Positions 8,731-18,494 of a stretch of 64,000 nucleotides of DNA are shown piece by piece. A program made the translations under genes and the position numbers. The stretch's first letter is position 1, and each line of letters opens with the position of its first letter. Below the pieces are notes generated by a model that worked only from the letters and a program-made list of their open reading frames with translations, was not told where the DNA came from and searched no databases. Location of the stretch: positions 124,001 through 188,000 of the forward strand of contig NZ_JACBYS010000001.1 of the NCBI RefSeq assembly GCF_013408245.1, read 5' to 3'. The stretch comes from Duganella sp. 1224 (GTDB taxonomy: Bacteria; Pseudomonadota; Gammaproteobacteria; Burkholderiales; Burkholderiaceae_D).

Positions 8731-10220
8731 CCGGCGCGCGTGTGGCCGTCGGCCGCGCCGTGATAGGTCGGCACGCCGGTCAGCACGCCGTGGAAATCCT
8801 TCAGCACCGGGCCGACGCGCACGCCGTCGGCGCCCAGCTCGAAGCGGCGCAGCGTGCGCTCGTGCGCGCTGCCGCGTTTCTTGAACACCGAGATGGCCTG
8901 GCGCACCTCGCCCTCGGCCTCGAAGTAACGCAGCATGATGATGTTGTCGGCCAGATAGCTGGCGTCCACCGCCGTGCTCATGCCGCCGCCCAGCATGCCC
9001 TGCTGCACGCCGACCAGGATGGTGACCACGCCGCGCTGGCCGAGGTAGGTCAGCAGTTCGTGCAGATGGACGATCAGGAAGCGCTCGTCCGGCACCGCGT
9101 TCAGGTAGCCGCTCAGGCTGTCGATGACGACCAGGCGCGCGCCGTGCTCGACCGCCTGCATCACCGCGCTGGCGAACTCGCCCGGCGCCAGTTCGGCCGG
9201 GTCGACCTGCTGCACGTGCAGCAGGCCGCTGTCGATGGCGGCGCGCAAGCTGAAGCCGAGGTTGGCGCTGCGGATCAGCATATTGTTGCGCGCCTCCTCA
9301 AACAGGAACATCGCGCACTGCTCGCCGCGCCCGGTGGCGGCGTGCACGAACTGCGCTGCCAGCGACGACTTGCCGGTGCCGGACGGCCCGGTCAACAGCG
9401 TGCTCATGCCTTCCTCCAGGCCGCCGCCGATCAGCGCGTCCAGCGCCGCCAGGCCGCTGGACAACTGCTGGCGGACGCCGCTCTCGCGCGATTCGGCCGC
9501 CACCAGCCGCGGGTAGACGTACAGCCCGCCCTTGATGATCTTGTAGTCGTGGGCGCCGCCGCGGTAGGCCACGCCGCGGTACTTGACCACGCGCAGCCGG
9601 CGCCGTTCGGCGCCATAGGCCTGGTCGGCCAGGTCCAGCGTCAGCACCGCGTGCGCCACGCTGCGCACCTGCAGGTCGGTGGACAGGGCGGTGCGGTCGT
9701 CGAGGAAGATGGTGGTGCAGTGGCGGCTGCTCAGGTACTGCTTGAGCGCCAGCACCTGGCGCCGGTAGCGCAGCGGATTGCCGGCCAGCAGCTGCAGTTC
9801 GGACAGCGAGTCCAGCACCGCGCGCCGTGGCTGGTGCTGGTCGATGGCGGCCAGGATGCGCTGGGTGGTGTTGCCCAGCTCAATTTCGGACGGGTGGAAG
9901 ATGGTGTACTGCTGTTCCGGGTCGAGTGCCGACTCGTCGGGGATGATTTCCTCGACGTGGATGCCGTCCAGGTCCCAGCCGTGCGACTGTGCCACGCTGC
10001 GCAGCTCGATGGCGGTTTCGGCCAGCGTGATGTACAGCGTCGGCTCGCCGCGGCGCCGCCCCTCCAGTAGAAACTGCAGCGCCAGCGTGGTCTTGCCGGT
10101 GCCGGGCTCGCCCTCGACCAGGTACAGGCGGTCGCGCGTCAGGCCGCCGGTAAGCACGTCATCCAGCCCGGCTACGCCAGTGGATAAAAAGTCGGTCGTC
10201 AGGCTGTTTTGTTCTTCCAT
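8727..10220 (-). CDS. KaiC-like tandem RecA-fold ATPase
   Basis: A 497-residue protein with two KaiC/RecA domains, close to cyanobacterial KaiC in length. Walker A motifs are GEPGTGKTT (37-45) and GPSGTGKSS (278-286). The catalytic Glu pair after Walker A is intact in domain 2 (Glu308-Glu309) but reads Ala67-Glu68 in domain 1. At the place of the Ser-Thr autophosphorylation pair of cyanobacterial KaiC, aligned by eye on the DNIIMLRY strand, the residues are Ser421-Tyr422. No kaiA or kaiB is visible nearby. It overlaps the hybrid kinase gene and follows the cyclase gene by 52 bases. A signalling ATPase working with the kinase is more likely than a full clock. Confidence 0.88.
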   Translation of the reverse strand: MEEQNSLTTDFLSTGVAGLDDVLTGGLTRDRLYLVEGEPGTGKTTLALQFLLEGRRRGEPTLYITLAETAIELRSVAQSHGWDLDGIHVEEIIPDESALDPEQQYTIFHPSEIELGNTTQRILAAIDQHQPRRAVLDSLSELQLLAGNPLRYRRQVLALKQYLSSRHCTTIFLDDRTALSTDLQVRSVAHAVLTLDLADQAYGAERRRLRVVKYRGVAYRGGAHDYKIIKGGLYVYPRLVAAESRESGVRQQLSSGLAALDALIGGGLEEGMSTLLTGPSGTGKSSLAAQFVHAATGRGEQCAMFLFEEARNNMLIRSANLGFSLRAAIDSGLLHVQQVDPAELAPGEFASAVMQAVEHGARLVVIDSLSGYLNAVPDERFLIVHLHELLTYLGQRGVVTILVGVQQGMLGGGMSTAVDASYLADNIIMLRYFEAEGEVRQAISVFKKRGSAHERTLRRFELGADGVRVGPVLKDFHGVLTGVPTYHGAADGHTRAG

Positions 10221-10272
10221 GAGGCGTGTCCGGGCAAGGTAGTTGTTGTTATAACAATGCTACCAGAAATCG

Positions 10273-12405
10273 CTAGCGGCGAGCGCGCTGCTGAATGCCC
10301 TGTTGTTTATGGCGGTACATGGCGCGGTCGGCGCGGCTCAGCAACAGCGCGCTGTCCTGCGGGTCGTCCGGCTGGTGGACGGCGATGCCCAGGCTGGCGC
10401 TGAGGGTGACGGTGGTGGTCTTCAGCACGAAGGGCTGGCGCAGCACCGGCAGCAGCTTGTCGGCCGCGTCCTGGGCGGCGGCCTCGCCGCCCAGCATCTC
10501 GAGGATGACGATGAACTCGTCGCCGGCCAGGCGGCCGACGGTGTCGGTCTTGCGCACCGCGCCGCGCACCCGCTGCGCGAACTGGCGCAGCAGTTCGTCG
10601 CCCTCGTCATGGCCATAGCGGTCGTTGATTTGCTTGAAGCGATCGAGGTCGAGGAAGAACACGGCGCAGGCCTGGCCCGCGCGGTTGGCGCGCTGCAGCG
10701 CCTGCGGCAGCGTCGTCATCAGCGCGCGCCGGTTCGGCAGGCCGGTGAGCGTGTCGCGCAGCGCCAGTTCCTCCATCGACGCGAACAGCTGGCGGCGCTC
10801 GCTGATGTCGTGCAGGAAGGCAATGAACAGGTAGCCATTGCTGCGCGGCACGTAGGCCAGCGACACCTCGACCGGCAGTTCCTGGCCGGCGCGGTTGTGC
10901 AGCATCAGTTCGACGCGCCGGCTCAGCACGGCGGCACGGTCGCCGTTGCCGGTCAGCGTGCGCATGTCGCGCTCGTAGGCGCGGCGCAGCGGCAGCGGCA
11001 GCATCATGGCCGCCAGCGGCTGGCCGATCACTTCCGAGCGCTTCCAGCCCAGCAGCCTTTCCGCCTGCAAGTTCCAGTCGCGCACCACGCCGCCCGGATC
11101 GAGGGCGATGAAGGCGTCGTGGGCGTTGTCGAGGATGGCGCGCAGCTCGGCCGCGCGCTCCTGCAGCAGCTGCTGGGTGCTTTGCTCCTGGCCCAGCGCG
11201 CGCTCCAGTTGCAGCGCCTTGCGGGCGATTTCGCGGGTGCGCTCGGCCACCGTGCTTTCCAGCTTTTCGTTCAGGCTGCGCAGCGCGTCCAGGTGGTGCT
11301 GCTCGTTGCGCAGCATGGCCGCCAGCGCCCGCGACAGCACTTGCGCTTCGTGGAAGGTGTCGACCGGCGCGATGGCCGGCAGCGCCGGCGCCGCGTCCGG
11401 CGCCGCCAGCCGCGCCTCGATGGTGTGGCTGAGCGCGTTCAGCGGCCGCGTCAGGCGGCGCGTGACGAGGGCGGCCGCCACCGCCATGGCGGCGCCGAGG
11501 ATGGCGCCCAGCAGCAGGATCTGCCGCTCCAGCGCGCGCGCGCCGGCCAGCGCCTGCTCTTCCGGCTGGCGCGCCAGGATCGACCACGTCAGCGTGGCCG
11601 GATCGCCGGGCTGGCCGCTGCGGGCGTAGCCGGTCAGGTAGCTGCGGCCGTCGGCCCAGGTTTCGGTCAGGGCGCCGGAAGCGCCGCCGCGCGCCAGCGC
11701 CAGGCTGGCGCTGCTGATTTTCTGTTCCTCCATGCCCTGCGGGCCGAGCAGGACGGTGCCGTCGCCGCGCACCACCAAGATCTCGGCCGCGGACTGGCGC
11801 TGGGTCGGCGCCAGCATGGTGTGCACCAGGCGCCGCATGCGGCCCCAGCTCATGTGCACCGACAGCACGCCGCGCCACACACCGTCGGCGTCCCTCACCG
11901 GGGCGGCGGCATCGATGAAGCGCCACGGATCGCTGCTGTCGGGCAGCTTCTTGCTGAGCAGCGTGGCCGGATGGAAGTCGGCCACGTACAGCTGCTGACG
12001 GCCGCCCTTGAACCAGTCGCGCGCGCTGACGTCGGCGCCTTCCAGCACGCCCTGGGTGGCGCTCAACACCTTGCCGTCCGGCTGGGCGAGGCCGATCCAG
12101 GCGTAGTCGGGGAAGGTTTTTTGCAGGCTTTCCAGCACCGCGCGCACCTTGGCCGGCGCGGGCGGCGTGGCGCGCAGCTCCGGCAGCGAGGCCAGCAACT
12201 GGGCGTCGGTGGTGGCCTTGCGCACCGCGCCGTCGAGCGCGTCGCGCATCTGCCAGGACAGTTGTTGCAGCCGCTGCTCGGCTTCGCTGCGGGCGTAGTG
12301 CAGCGCAAAATGGTCGACCAGGATCAACAGGGACAGCACCGTCAGCAGCACCGTGGCGCTGACACCGGCTGTTACCAGGGTCGTGAGCCGGGGCCGGACG
12401 GTCAT
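10273..12405 (-). CDS. Membrane diguanylate cyclase with periplasmic sensor, PAS and GGDEF domains
   Basis: A 710-residue predicted c-di-GMP synthase. TM helices near residues 7-35 and 296-315 enclose a Cache-like periplasmic sensor domain, followed by HAMP, a coiled coil (SLNEKLESTVAERTREIARK), a PAS domain and a C-terminal GGDEF domain. The active-site loop is AGDEF (627-631), a variant often active. An inhibitory I-site RKTD (618-621) sits exactly five residues upstream. There is no EAL domain. An in-frame ATG at 12471 would add 22 residues, but that stretch is AT-rich and looks like promoter DNA, so MTVRPRL was preferred. It probably heads a minus-strand unit with the KaiC-like and kinase genes. 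Confidence 0.88.
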   Translation of the reverse strand: MTVRPRLTTLVTAGVSATVLLTVLSLLILVDHFALHYARSEAEQRLQQLSWQMRDALDGAVRKATTDAQLLASLPELRATPPAPAKVRAVLESLQKTFPDYAWIGLAQPDGKVLSATQGVLEGADVSARDWFKGGRQQLYVADFHPATLLSKKLPDSSDPWRFIDAAAPVRDADGVWRGVLSVHMSWGRMRRLVHTMLAPTQRQSAAEILVVRGDGTVLLGPQGMEEQKISSASLALARGGASGALTETWADGRSYLTGYARSGQPGDPATLTWSILARQPEEQALAGARALERQILLLGAILGAAMAVAAALVTRRLTRPLNALSHTIEARLAAPDAAPALPAIAPVDTFHEAQVLSRALAAMLRNEQHHLDALRSLNEKLESTVAERTREIARKALQLERALGQEQSTQQLLQERAAELRAILDNAHDAFIALDPGGVVRDWNLQAERLLGWKRSEVIGQPLAAMMLPLPLRRAYERDMRTLTGNGDRAAVLSRRVELMLHNRAGQELPVEVSLAYVPRSNGYLFIAFLHDISERRQLFASMEELALRDTLTGLPNRRALMTTLPQALQRANRAGQACAVFFLDLDRFKQINDRYGHDEGDELLRQFAQRVRGAVRKTDTVGRLAGDEFIVILEMLGGEAAAQDAADKLLPVLRQPFVLKTTTVTLSASLGIAVHQPDDPQDSALLLSRADRAMYRHKQQGIQQRARR

Positions 12406-12565
12406 AGACGGCTTGGAAATGTGCACGAGCGTACTAAATGATGACTTAAAGAAATTAATTGATTGTAGCATTGCCCAGACGCCGCGCCGGAAAAGCGTAC
12501 TGAATTTCTTCGTCTTTCACCACGCGAACGACTTCCGGTATCGCCGCAGCGCAGCATATCGTGGC

Positions 12566-12595
12566 TTGACTTAATTAGAATGATCGTTCATTCTA
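12566..12595 (+). promoter_or_regulatory. RND operon promoter with overlapping TetR-type operator
   Basis: A -35 box TTGACT at 12566-12571 is followed after 17 bases by CATTCT as the probable -10. A palindrome with perfect 8-base arms, TAGAATGA and TCATTCTA around TCGT (12576-12595), covers the spacer and -10 box. Such sites are typical of AcrR/TetR-family repressors, and a TetR gene follows the efflux operon at 18495. Repression of efflux relieved by ligand binding is inferred. No copy of the motif was seen before the tetR gene itself. Confidence 0.65.
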
Positions 12596-12631
12596 TAGGC
12601 TGTGCTTATTTTTTATACAGAAAGCTCATAC

Positions 12632-13834
12632 ATGGAAGCCCTGTTGAACAAGAAAACGATGCTGCGCACCGCCGGTGCCGCAGCCATGCTCTCCGCGCTG
12701 GCCGTCCTGGCCGGCTGCTCCAAGTCCACAACCGAAGCACCTCACCAGCAGCAGGTGGCGGAAGTGGGCGTTTTCAAGGTGGCGCAAGCGCCGCTGCAAA
12801 TCACGACCGAACTGCCGGGCCGCACCAGCGCTTACCAAGTCGCTGAGGTGCGCCCGCAGGTCAGCGGTCTGATCCAGAAACGCCTGTTTGTCGAGGGCGC
12901 CGACGTCAAGGCCGGCGTGCCGCTGTACCAGATCGACCCGGCGACCTATCAGGCCGCCTACAACTCGGCCAAGGCGGCGCTGGCCAAGGCCAAGGCCAAC
13001 CTGCTGACGGCGCAGCCGAAGGTGGCGCGCTACAAGGAGCTGGTGGCCATCGAGGGCGTCAGCAAGCAGGAATATGACGACGCCGTGGCCGCCTTCGAGC
13101 AGGCCAAGGCGGACGTGGAGTCGGCCACCGCGGCGGTGGAGCAGGCCAAGATCAACCTCGATTACACCCACGTCGACGCGCCCATCAGCGGCCGTATCAG
13201 CCGCTCGGCGGTGACGCCGGGGGCGCTGGTCACGGCCAACCAGACCACCGCGCTGACCACCGTGCAGCAACTGGACCCGATCTATGTCGACGTCACCCAG
13301 ACCAGCGAGGACATGCTGCGCCTGAAGCGTGAATTGGAAAACGGCAGCCTGAAAAAGGATGGCCAGGCCAAGGTGACGCTGGTGCTGTCGGACGGCACCA
13401 GGTACGCGGAAACCGGCAAGCTGCAGTTCTCCGATGTGACGGTGGATACCGGCACCGGCAACGTCACGCTGCGCGCGCTGTTCCCGAATCCCAGGCACGA
13501 TCTGCTGCCGGGCATGTTTGTGCGCGCCATCGTCGATTCCGGCGTCAATGAGCACGCCATCGCCGTGCCGCAGCAGGGCGTGACCCGCAATCCGAAAGGC
13601 GAGGCCACCGCGCTGGTGCTGAACAAGGAAGGCAAGGTCGAACAGCGCGTGCTGACCACCGGCGGCACGTTGGGCGACAAGTGGCTGATCAAGTCGGGCC
13701 TGAACGAAGGCGATCTGCTGATCGTTGAAGGCGTGCAGAAGGTCAAACCGGGCGCGCCGGCCAGCGTCGCCAAGCCGGCGGCCAACGTCGCCGCCGGCGG
13801 CGCCGTGCCGGCCAGCGCCAAGAGCGCGCAATAA
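12632..13834 (+). CDS. RND efflux periplasmic adaptor lipoprotein (AcrA/MexA family)
   Basis: A 400-residue membrane-fusion protein linking the inner-membrane RND pump to the outer-membrane channel. The lipobox LAGC gives lipidated Cys29. Barrel-sandwich halves flank an alpha-helical hairpin rich in Ala/Lys (about residues 110-180), with the family's [13 protein letters not shown] segment at the return. An upstream ATG at 12602 would disrupt the signal peptide; MEALLNKK at 12632 was chosen, and MLRTAGAA at 12659 is equally possible. First gene of an adaptor-pump-channel operon, 11 bases before the pump gene. Substrates, probably drugs or solvents, cannot be told from sequence. Confidence 0.93.
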   Translation: MEALLNKKTMLRTAGAAAMLSALAVLAGCSKSTTEAPHQQQVAEVGVFKVAQAPLQITTELPGRTSAYQVAEVRPQVSGLIQKRLFVEGADVKAGVPLYQIDPATYQAAYNSAKAALAKAKANLLTAQPKVARYKELVAIEGVSKQEYDDAVAAFEQAKADVESATAAVEQAKINLDYTHVDAPISGRISRSAVTPGALVTANQTTALTTVQQLDPIYVDVTQTSEDMLRLKRELENGSLKKDGQAKVTLVLSDGTRYAETGKLQFSDVTVDTGTGNVTLRALFPNPRHDLLPGMFVRAIVDSGVNEHAIAVPQQGVTRNPKGEATALVLNKEGKVEQRVLTTGGTLGDKWLIKSGLNEGDLLIVEGVQKVKPGAPASVAKPAANVAAGGAVPASAKSAQ

Positions 13835-13845
13835 GGAGTCAGCCC

Positions 13846-16800
13846 ATGTCCCGTTTCTTTATTGATCGCCCGATTTTCGCGTGGGTGGTGGCGATCGTGA
13901 TTATGCTCGCCGGCATCATCGCGATTCTCGGCCTGCCGATCGCGCAGTACCCGAGCATTGCGCCGCCGTCGATCTCGATCAGCGGCACCTACCCGGGCGC
14001 CTCGGCCAAGACCGTGGAAAACGCCGTCACCCAGATCATCGAACAGAAGATGAAGGGCATCGACGGCCTGCGCTACATGTCGTCGTCGTCCGACTCGGCC
14101 GGCGGCGTGACCATCACGCTGACCTTCAAGAGCGGCACCAACCCGGACATCGCGCAGGTGCAGGTGCAGAACAAGCTGCAACTGGCCACACCGCTGCTGC
14201 CGGCTGCCGTGCAGCAGCAAGGCCTGGTGGTGGCCAAGGCCACCAAGAACTTCCTGATGGTGCTCGGCTTCGTGTCGGAAGACGGCTCGATGAAGCAGGC
14301 CGACATCGGCGACTACGTCACCGCCAGCGTGATCGATCCGATCTCGCGCGTGGAAGGCGTGGGCGACGTCACCAACTTCGGTTCGCAGTACGCCATGCGC
14401 ATCTGGCTGGACGCGGCCAAGCTGCAAAGCTACCAGCTGACGCCCGCCGACGTCAGCGCCGCCATCAGCGCGCAGAATACCGAGGTGTCGGCCGGCCAGC
14501 TGGGCGGCCTGCCGTCGGTGCCCGGCCAGCAACTGAACGCCACCGTGACCGCGCAAAGCCGCCTGCAGACCGCCGAGCAGTTCGGCGCCATCCTGCTGAA
14601 GACCACCAGCAGCGGCGCCACCGTGCACCTGCGCGACGTGGCCCGCATGGAGCTGGGCAGCGAAACCTATAACATCCTGGCGCGCTACAACGGCAAGCCG
14701 GCGACCGGCATGGCGATCAAGCTGTCTACCGGCGCCAACGCGCTTGATACCGCCAACGCGGTCAAGGCCAAGATCAAGGCCATGGAGCCGCAGTTCCCGA
14801 AAGGCCTGAAGGCCGTGGTGGCGTTCGACACCACGCCGTTCGTCAAGCTGTCGATCGAGGAAGTGGTGAAAACCCTGGTGGAAGCGATTGTGCTGGTGTT
14901 CCTGGTGATGTATCTGTTCCTGCAGAACTTCCGCGCCACGCTGATTCCGACCATGGCGGTGCCGGTGGTGCTGCTGGGGACCTTCGCCATCCTGTCGGCG
15001 CTGGGCTACTCGATCAACACGCTGACCATGTTCGCGGTGGTGCTGGCGATCGGCCTGCTGGTGGACGATGCGATCGTGGTGGTGGAGAACGTTGAGCGGG
15101 TGATGACGGAAGAGGGCCTGTCGCCGCTGGAAGCGACGCGCAAGTCGATGAGCCAGATCAGCGGCGCGCTGGTCGGCATCGCCATGGTGCTGTCGGCGGT
15201 GTTCGTGCCGATGGCCTTCTTCAGCGGCTCGACCGGCGTGATCTACCGCCAGTTCTCGGTGACGATCGTGTCGGCGATGGTGCTGTCGGTGCTGGTGGCG
15301 ATGATCTTCACGCCGGCGCTGTGCGCCACCATCCTGAAGCCGGTGGACAAGGGCCATCACCTGACCAACAAGGGCTTCTTCGGCTGGTTCAACCGCACCT
15401 TCGAGCGCGGCACCAACAAGTACCAGGGCATCGTCGGTTCGATCCTGAATCGCGGCGGCCGTTCGCTGGTGCTGTACGGCGTGCTGCTGCTGGTACTGGG
15501 CTTCGTGTTCCTGCGCCTGCCGACCTCCTTCCTGCCGGAAGAGGACCAGGGCGTGCTGTTCTCGCAGATCCAGTTGCCGACCGGCGCCACCCAGGAGCGC
15601 ACGCTGAAGGTGATCGAGAAAGTCGAGAACCACTTCCTCACCAACGAGAAGGACAACGTGGCCTCGGTGTTCGCCGTGGCCGGCTTCAGCTTTAGCGGCA
15701 ATGGCCAGAACAGCGGCATCGCCTTCGTGCGGATGAAGGACTGGGCCGAGCGTCCGGGCGTGGCCAACCGCGTCAGCTCCATCGTCGGCCGCGCCATGGG
15801 CGCCTTCTCGCAGATCAAGGACGCGATGGTGTTCGCCTTCGCGCCGCCGGCCGTGCTGGAACTGGGTAACGCCAGCGGCTTCGACCTGCAGTTGCAGGAC
15901 ATCGGCGGCGTCGGCCACGACGCGCTGATGGCGGCCCGCAACCAGATGCTGGGCATGGCCTCGCAGAGCAAGCTGCTGGTGGGCGTGCGTCCCAACGGCC
16001 AGGAAGACACGCCGCAGTACAAGATCACCGTCGACCAGCAGAAAGCCATTGCGCTGGGCCTGACCGTGGCCGATGTGAACTCGGTGCTGAGCACCGCCTG
16101 GGGCAGCGCCTACGTCAACGACTTCGTCGACCGCGGCCGCGTGAAAAAGGTCTACCTGCAAGGCGCGGCCGACGCGCGCATGGTGCCGGAAGACCTGAAC
16201 AAGTGGTTCGTGCGTAACAACGGCGGCCAGATGGTGCCGTTCTCGGCCTTCTCGACCGGCGAGTGGATTTACGCCTCGCCGCGCCTGGAGCGCTACAACG
16301 GCCTGCCGTCGACCGAGATCCTCGGCGCGCCGGCGCCGGGCCAGAGCTCGGGCACCGCGATGAAGGAAATCGAAAAACTGGCCGCGCAACTGCCGCCGGG
16401 CATCGGCTACGAGTGGACCGGCCTGTCGACCGAAGAACGCGATTCCGGTTCGCAGACCACGCAACTGTACGCGATCTCGATCCTGATCGTGTTCCTGTGC
16501 CTGGCCGCGCTGTATGAAAGCTGGTCGGTGCCGTTCTCGGTGCTGCTGGTGGTGCCGCTGGGCGTGATCGGCGCGGTGGTGGCGACTTATGTGTTCAAGC
16601 TGTCCAACGACGTTTACTTCCAGGTCGGCCTGCTGACCGTGATCGGCCTGGCGGCGAAGAACGCGATTCTGATCGTCGAGTTTGCGAAGGAGTTGCAGGA
16701 AGGCGGCGAGGACCTGAAGAAGGCCACGCTGCACGCGGTCAAGCTGCGCCTGCGTCCGATCCTGATGACCTCGATCGCCTTCGGCCTGGGCGTGCTGCCG

Positions 16801-16983
16801 CTGGCCACCAGCAGCGGCGCCGGTTCCGGCAGCCAGAACGCGATCGGCATCGGGGTGCTGGGCGGGATGCTGACGGCAACCTTCCTCGGCATCTTCTTCG
16901 TGCCGTTGTTCTTTGTGCTGGTGCGCGGCTACTTCGCTCCGAAGAAGCCGGCCGCGCCGGCAACCGCTGTAGAGGTGCACTAA
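13846..16983 (+). CDS. RND multidrug efflux pump, inner-membrane subunit (AcrB/MexB, HAE1 family)
   Basis: A 1045-residue proton-driven pump, full length for the HAE1 family. It begins with the classic [17 protein letters not shown] and has twelve TM helices and two large periplasmic loops. Proton-relay residues are present: Asp407-Asp408 ([13 protein letters not shown]) and Lys938 (GLAAKNAIL), the same relative placement as in AcrB. It lies between adaptor and channel genes, with a single base between its stop and the next start. Expected to form a homotrimer exporting hydrophobic toxic compounds from the periplasm. Confidence 0.95.
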   Translation: MSRFFIDRPIFAWVVAIVIMLAGIIAILGLPIAQYPSIAPPSISISGTYPGASAKTVENAVTQIIEQKMKGIDGLRYMSSSSDSAGGVTITLTFKSGTNPDIAQVQVQNKLQLATPLLPAAVQQQGLVVAKATKNFLMVLGFVSEDGSMKQADIGDYVTASVIDPISRVEGVGDVTNFGSQYAMRIWLDAAKLQSYQLTPADVSAAISAQNTEVSAGQLGGLPSVPGQQLNATVTAQSRLQTAEQFGAILLKTTSSGATVHLRDVARMELGSETYNILARYNGKPATGMAIKLSTGANALDTANAVKAKIKAMEPQFPKGLKAVVAFDTTPFVKLSIEEVVKTLVEAIVLVFLVMYLFLQNFRATLIPTMAVPVVLLGTFAILSALGYSINTLTMFAVVLAIGLLVDDAIVVVENVERVMTEEGLSPLEATRKSMSQISGALVGIAMVLSAVFVPMAFFSGSTGVIYRQFSVTIVSAMVLSVLVAMIFTPALCATILKPVDKGHHLTNKGFFGWFNRTFERGTNKYQGIVGSILNRGGRSLVLYGVLLLVLGFVFLRLPTSFLPEEDQGVLFSQIQLPTGATQERTLKVIEKVENHFLTNEKDNVASVFAVAGFSFSGNGQNSGIAFVRMKDWAERPGVANRVSSIVGRAMGAFSQIKDAMVFAFAPPAVLELGNASGFDLQLQDIGGVGHDALMAARNQMLGMASQSKLLVGVRPNGQEDTPQYKITVDQQKAIALGLTVADVNSVLSTAWGSAYVNDFVDRGRVKKVYLQGAADARMVPEDLNKWFVRNNGGQMVPFSAFSTGEWIYASPRLERYNGLPSTEILGAPAPGQSSGTAMKEIEKLAAQLPPGIGYEWTGLSTEERDSGSQTTQLYAISILIVFLCLAALYESWSVPFSVLLVVPLGVIGAVVATYVFKLSNDVYFQVGLLTVIGLAAKNAILIVEFAKELQEGGEDLKKATLHAVKLRLRPILMTSIAFGLGVLPLATSSGAGSGSQNAIGIGVLGGMLTATFLGIFFVPLFFVLVRGYFAPKKPAAPATAVEVH

Positions 16984-16984
16984 C

Positions 16985-18430
16985 ATGAAAAAATCTGTCA
17001 TCACGATGGCGGCGCTGGCCATGCTGGCCGGCTGCAGCCTGGCGCCGGTGTATGAACGCCCGGCGCAGCCGGTGGCGCCGGCCTTCCCGACCGGCGGCGC
17101 CTACCAGGGCGTGCCGGCCGCCGCGGCCGACGCCAAGCCGGTGTCGCAAATCCTGTGGCGCGAATACTTCGCCGACGCCAAACTGCGCCAGGTGATCGAG
17201 CTGGCGCTGGCCAACAACCGCGACCTGCGCGTCTCGGTGCTCAACATCGAAAAGGCCAAGGCCGAGTACAACATCGACACGGCGGCGCTGCTGCCCAAAC
17301 TGTCGGCGAATGTGAGCCAGAGCGCGTCGCGCACGCCGCGCACCCTGACCGGCACCGGCGAGGCGGCCATCAACCGCCAGTACAACGGCGGCCTGGTGAT
17401 GTCCTCGTATGAGCTGGATTTCTTTGGCAAGGTACGCAACCAGTCCGAGGCTGGCCTGCAGACCTACCTCGGCACCGAAGAGGCGCGCCGCACCCAGCAG
17501 ATCACGCTGGTGGCGGAGGTGGCCAACGCTTACCTGACGCTGATCGCCGACCAGCAGCGCCTGAAGCTGGCGCAGGAAACACTGAAAAGCCAGCAGACCA
17601 GCTATGACCTGAGCCGCAAGCGCTTCGCCTCGGGCGTGGTGTCCGGCACCGACATGTACGACGCCCAGACCAGCGTGGAAACCGCGCGCAACGACGCCGC
17701 CGTCTACACGGCGCAAGTGGCGCTGGACCTGAACGCGCTGACGCTGCTGGTGGGCGCCAGCGTGCCGCAGGACCTGCTGCCGACCGGCGAACTGGAAGAG
17801 GTGACGCAGCTGGCGGCGATTCCGGCCGGCCTGCCGTCCGACCTGCTGCAATCGCGGCCGGACGTGCAGGAAGCCGAGCGCGCGCTGCGCGCCGCCAACG
17901 CCAACATCGGCGTGGCGCGCGCCGCCTTCTTCCCGAGCATCTCGCTGACCGCATCCGGCGGCAGCGCCAGCCGCACCTTGTCCGGCCTGTTCAAGGCCGG
18001 CTCGTCGACCTGGAGCTTTGCTCCGCAGATCAACCTGCCGATCTTCGACGCTGGCGTCAACCGCGCCAACCTGGATATCGCCAAGGCCTCGCGCGAGATC
18101 TCGGTGGCGCAGTACGAGAAGGCGGTGCAGACCGCGTTCCGCGAGGTGGCCGACGCGCTGGCCACGCGCGGCACGCTGGATGAGCGTCTGGCGTCGCAGC
18201 AGGCGCTGGTGGACGCCTCGCAGAAGAGCTACACCATCAACGAGGCGCGCTACCGCCAGGGCGCGGATTCGTACCTGAACGCGCTGGTGTCGCAGCGCGC
18301 GCTGTACGCGGCGCAGCAAAGCCTGATCACCACGCGCCTTGCAAAAAGCAGCAACGCCGTCACCTTGTACAAGGTACTGGGCGGCGGCTGGCAGCCGGAG
18401 CTGCCAGCTCCATCGCAGCCGCAGGGCTGA
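16985..18430 (+). CDS. RND efflux outer-membrane channel lipoprotein (NodT/OprM family)
   Basis: A 481-residue TolC-like outer-membrane factor of the lipoprotein branch: MLAGC places the lipidated cysteine at position 17. Two OEP repeats are visible; each has long Ala/Gln/Leu-rich helices and the family's LLQSRPDVQEAERAL-type segment (around residue 290). It completes the tripartite pump. It is followed by a hairpin (arms GCAGGCG at 18433-18439 and 18453-18459) three bases after the stop, which may limit read-through into tetR, although no T-run follows. Confidence 0.94.
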   Translation: MKKSVITMAALAMLAGCSLAPVYERPAQPVAPAFPTGGAYQGVPAAAADAKPVSQILWREYFADAKLRQVIELALANNRDLRVSVLNIEKAKAEYNIDTAALLPKLSANVSQSASRTPRTLTGTGEAAINRQYNGGLVMSSYELDFFGKVRNQSEAGLQTYLGTEEARRTQQITLVAEVANAYLTLIADQQRLKLAQETLKSQQTSYDLSRKRFASGVVSGTDMYDAQTSVETARNDAAVYTAQVALDLNALTLLVGASVPQDLLPTGELEEVTQLAAIPAGLPSDLLQSRPDVQEAERALRAANANIGVARAAFFPSISLTASGGSASRTLSGLFKAGSSTWSFAPQINLPIFDAGVNRANLDIAKASREISVAQYEKAVQTAFREVADALATRGTLDERLASQQALVDASQKSYTINEARYRQGADSYLNALVSQRALYAAQQSLITTRLAKSSNAVTLYKVLGGGWQPELPAPSQPQG

Positions 18431-18462
18431 TCGCAGGCGGGCGCCGCTCCGGCGCCTGCCGT

Positions 18463-18468
18463 TATAAT
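18463..18468 (+). promoter_or_regulatory. -10 box of the tetR gene
   Basis: A perfect TATAAT sits 27 bases before the tetR start codon, after the hairpin that follows the channel gene. An AAGGACAG ribosome-binding site lies between it and the ATG. No strong -35 is visible and the efflux-promoter palindrome is not repeated here, so autoregulation is not supported by sequence. Confidence 0.45.
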
Positions 18469-18494
18469 CTCACCAACACATCTCAAGGACAGCA

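Noticed and set aside
13282..17022. Very long antisense open frame across the RND pump gene
   Set aside because: It mirrors a perfectly conserved pump gene; its protein is His/Arg/Gln/Gly-rich and domain-free, as expected from the complement of GC-rich codons.
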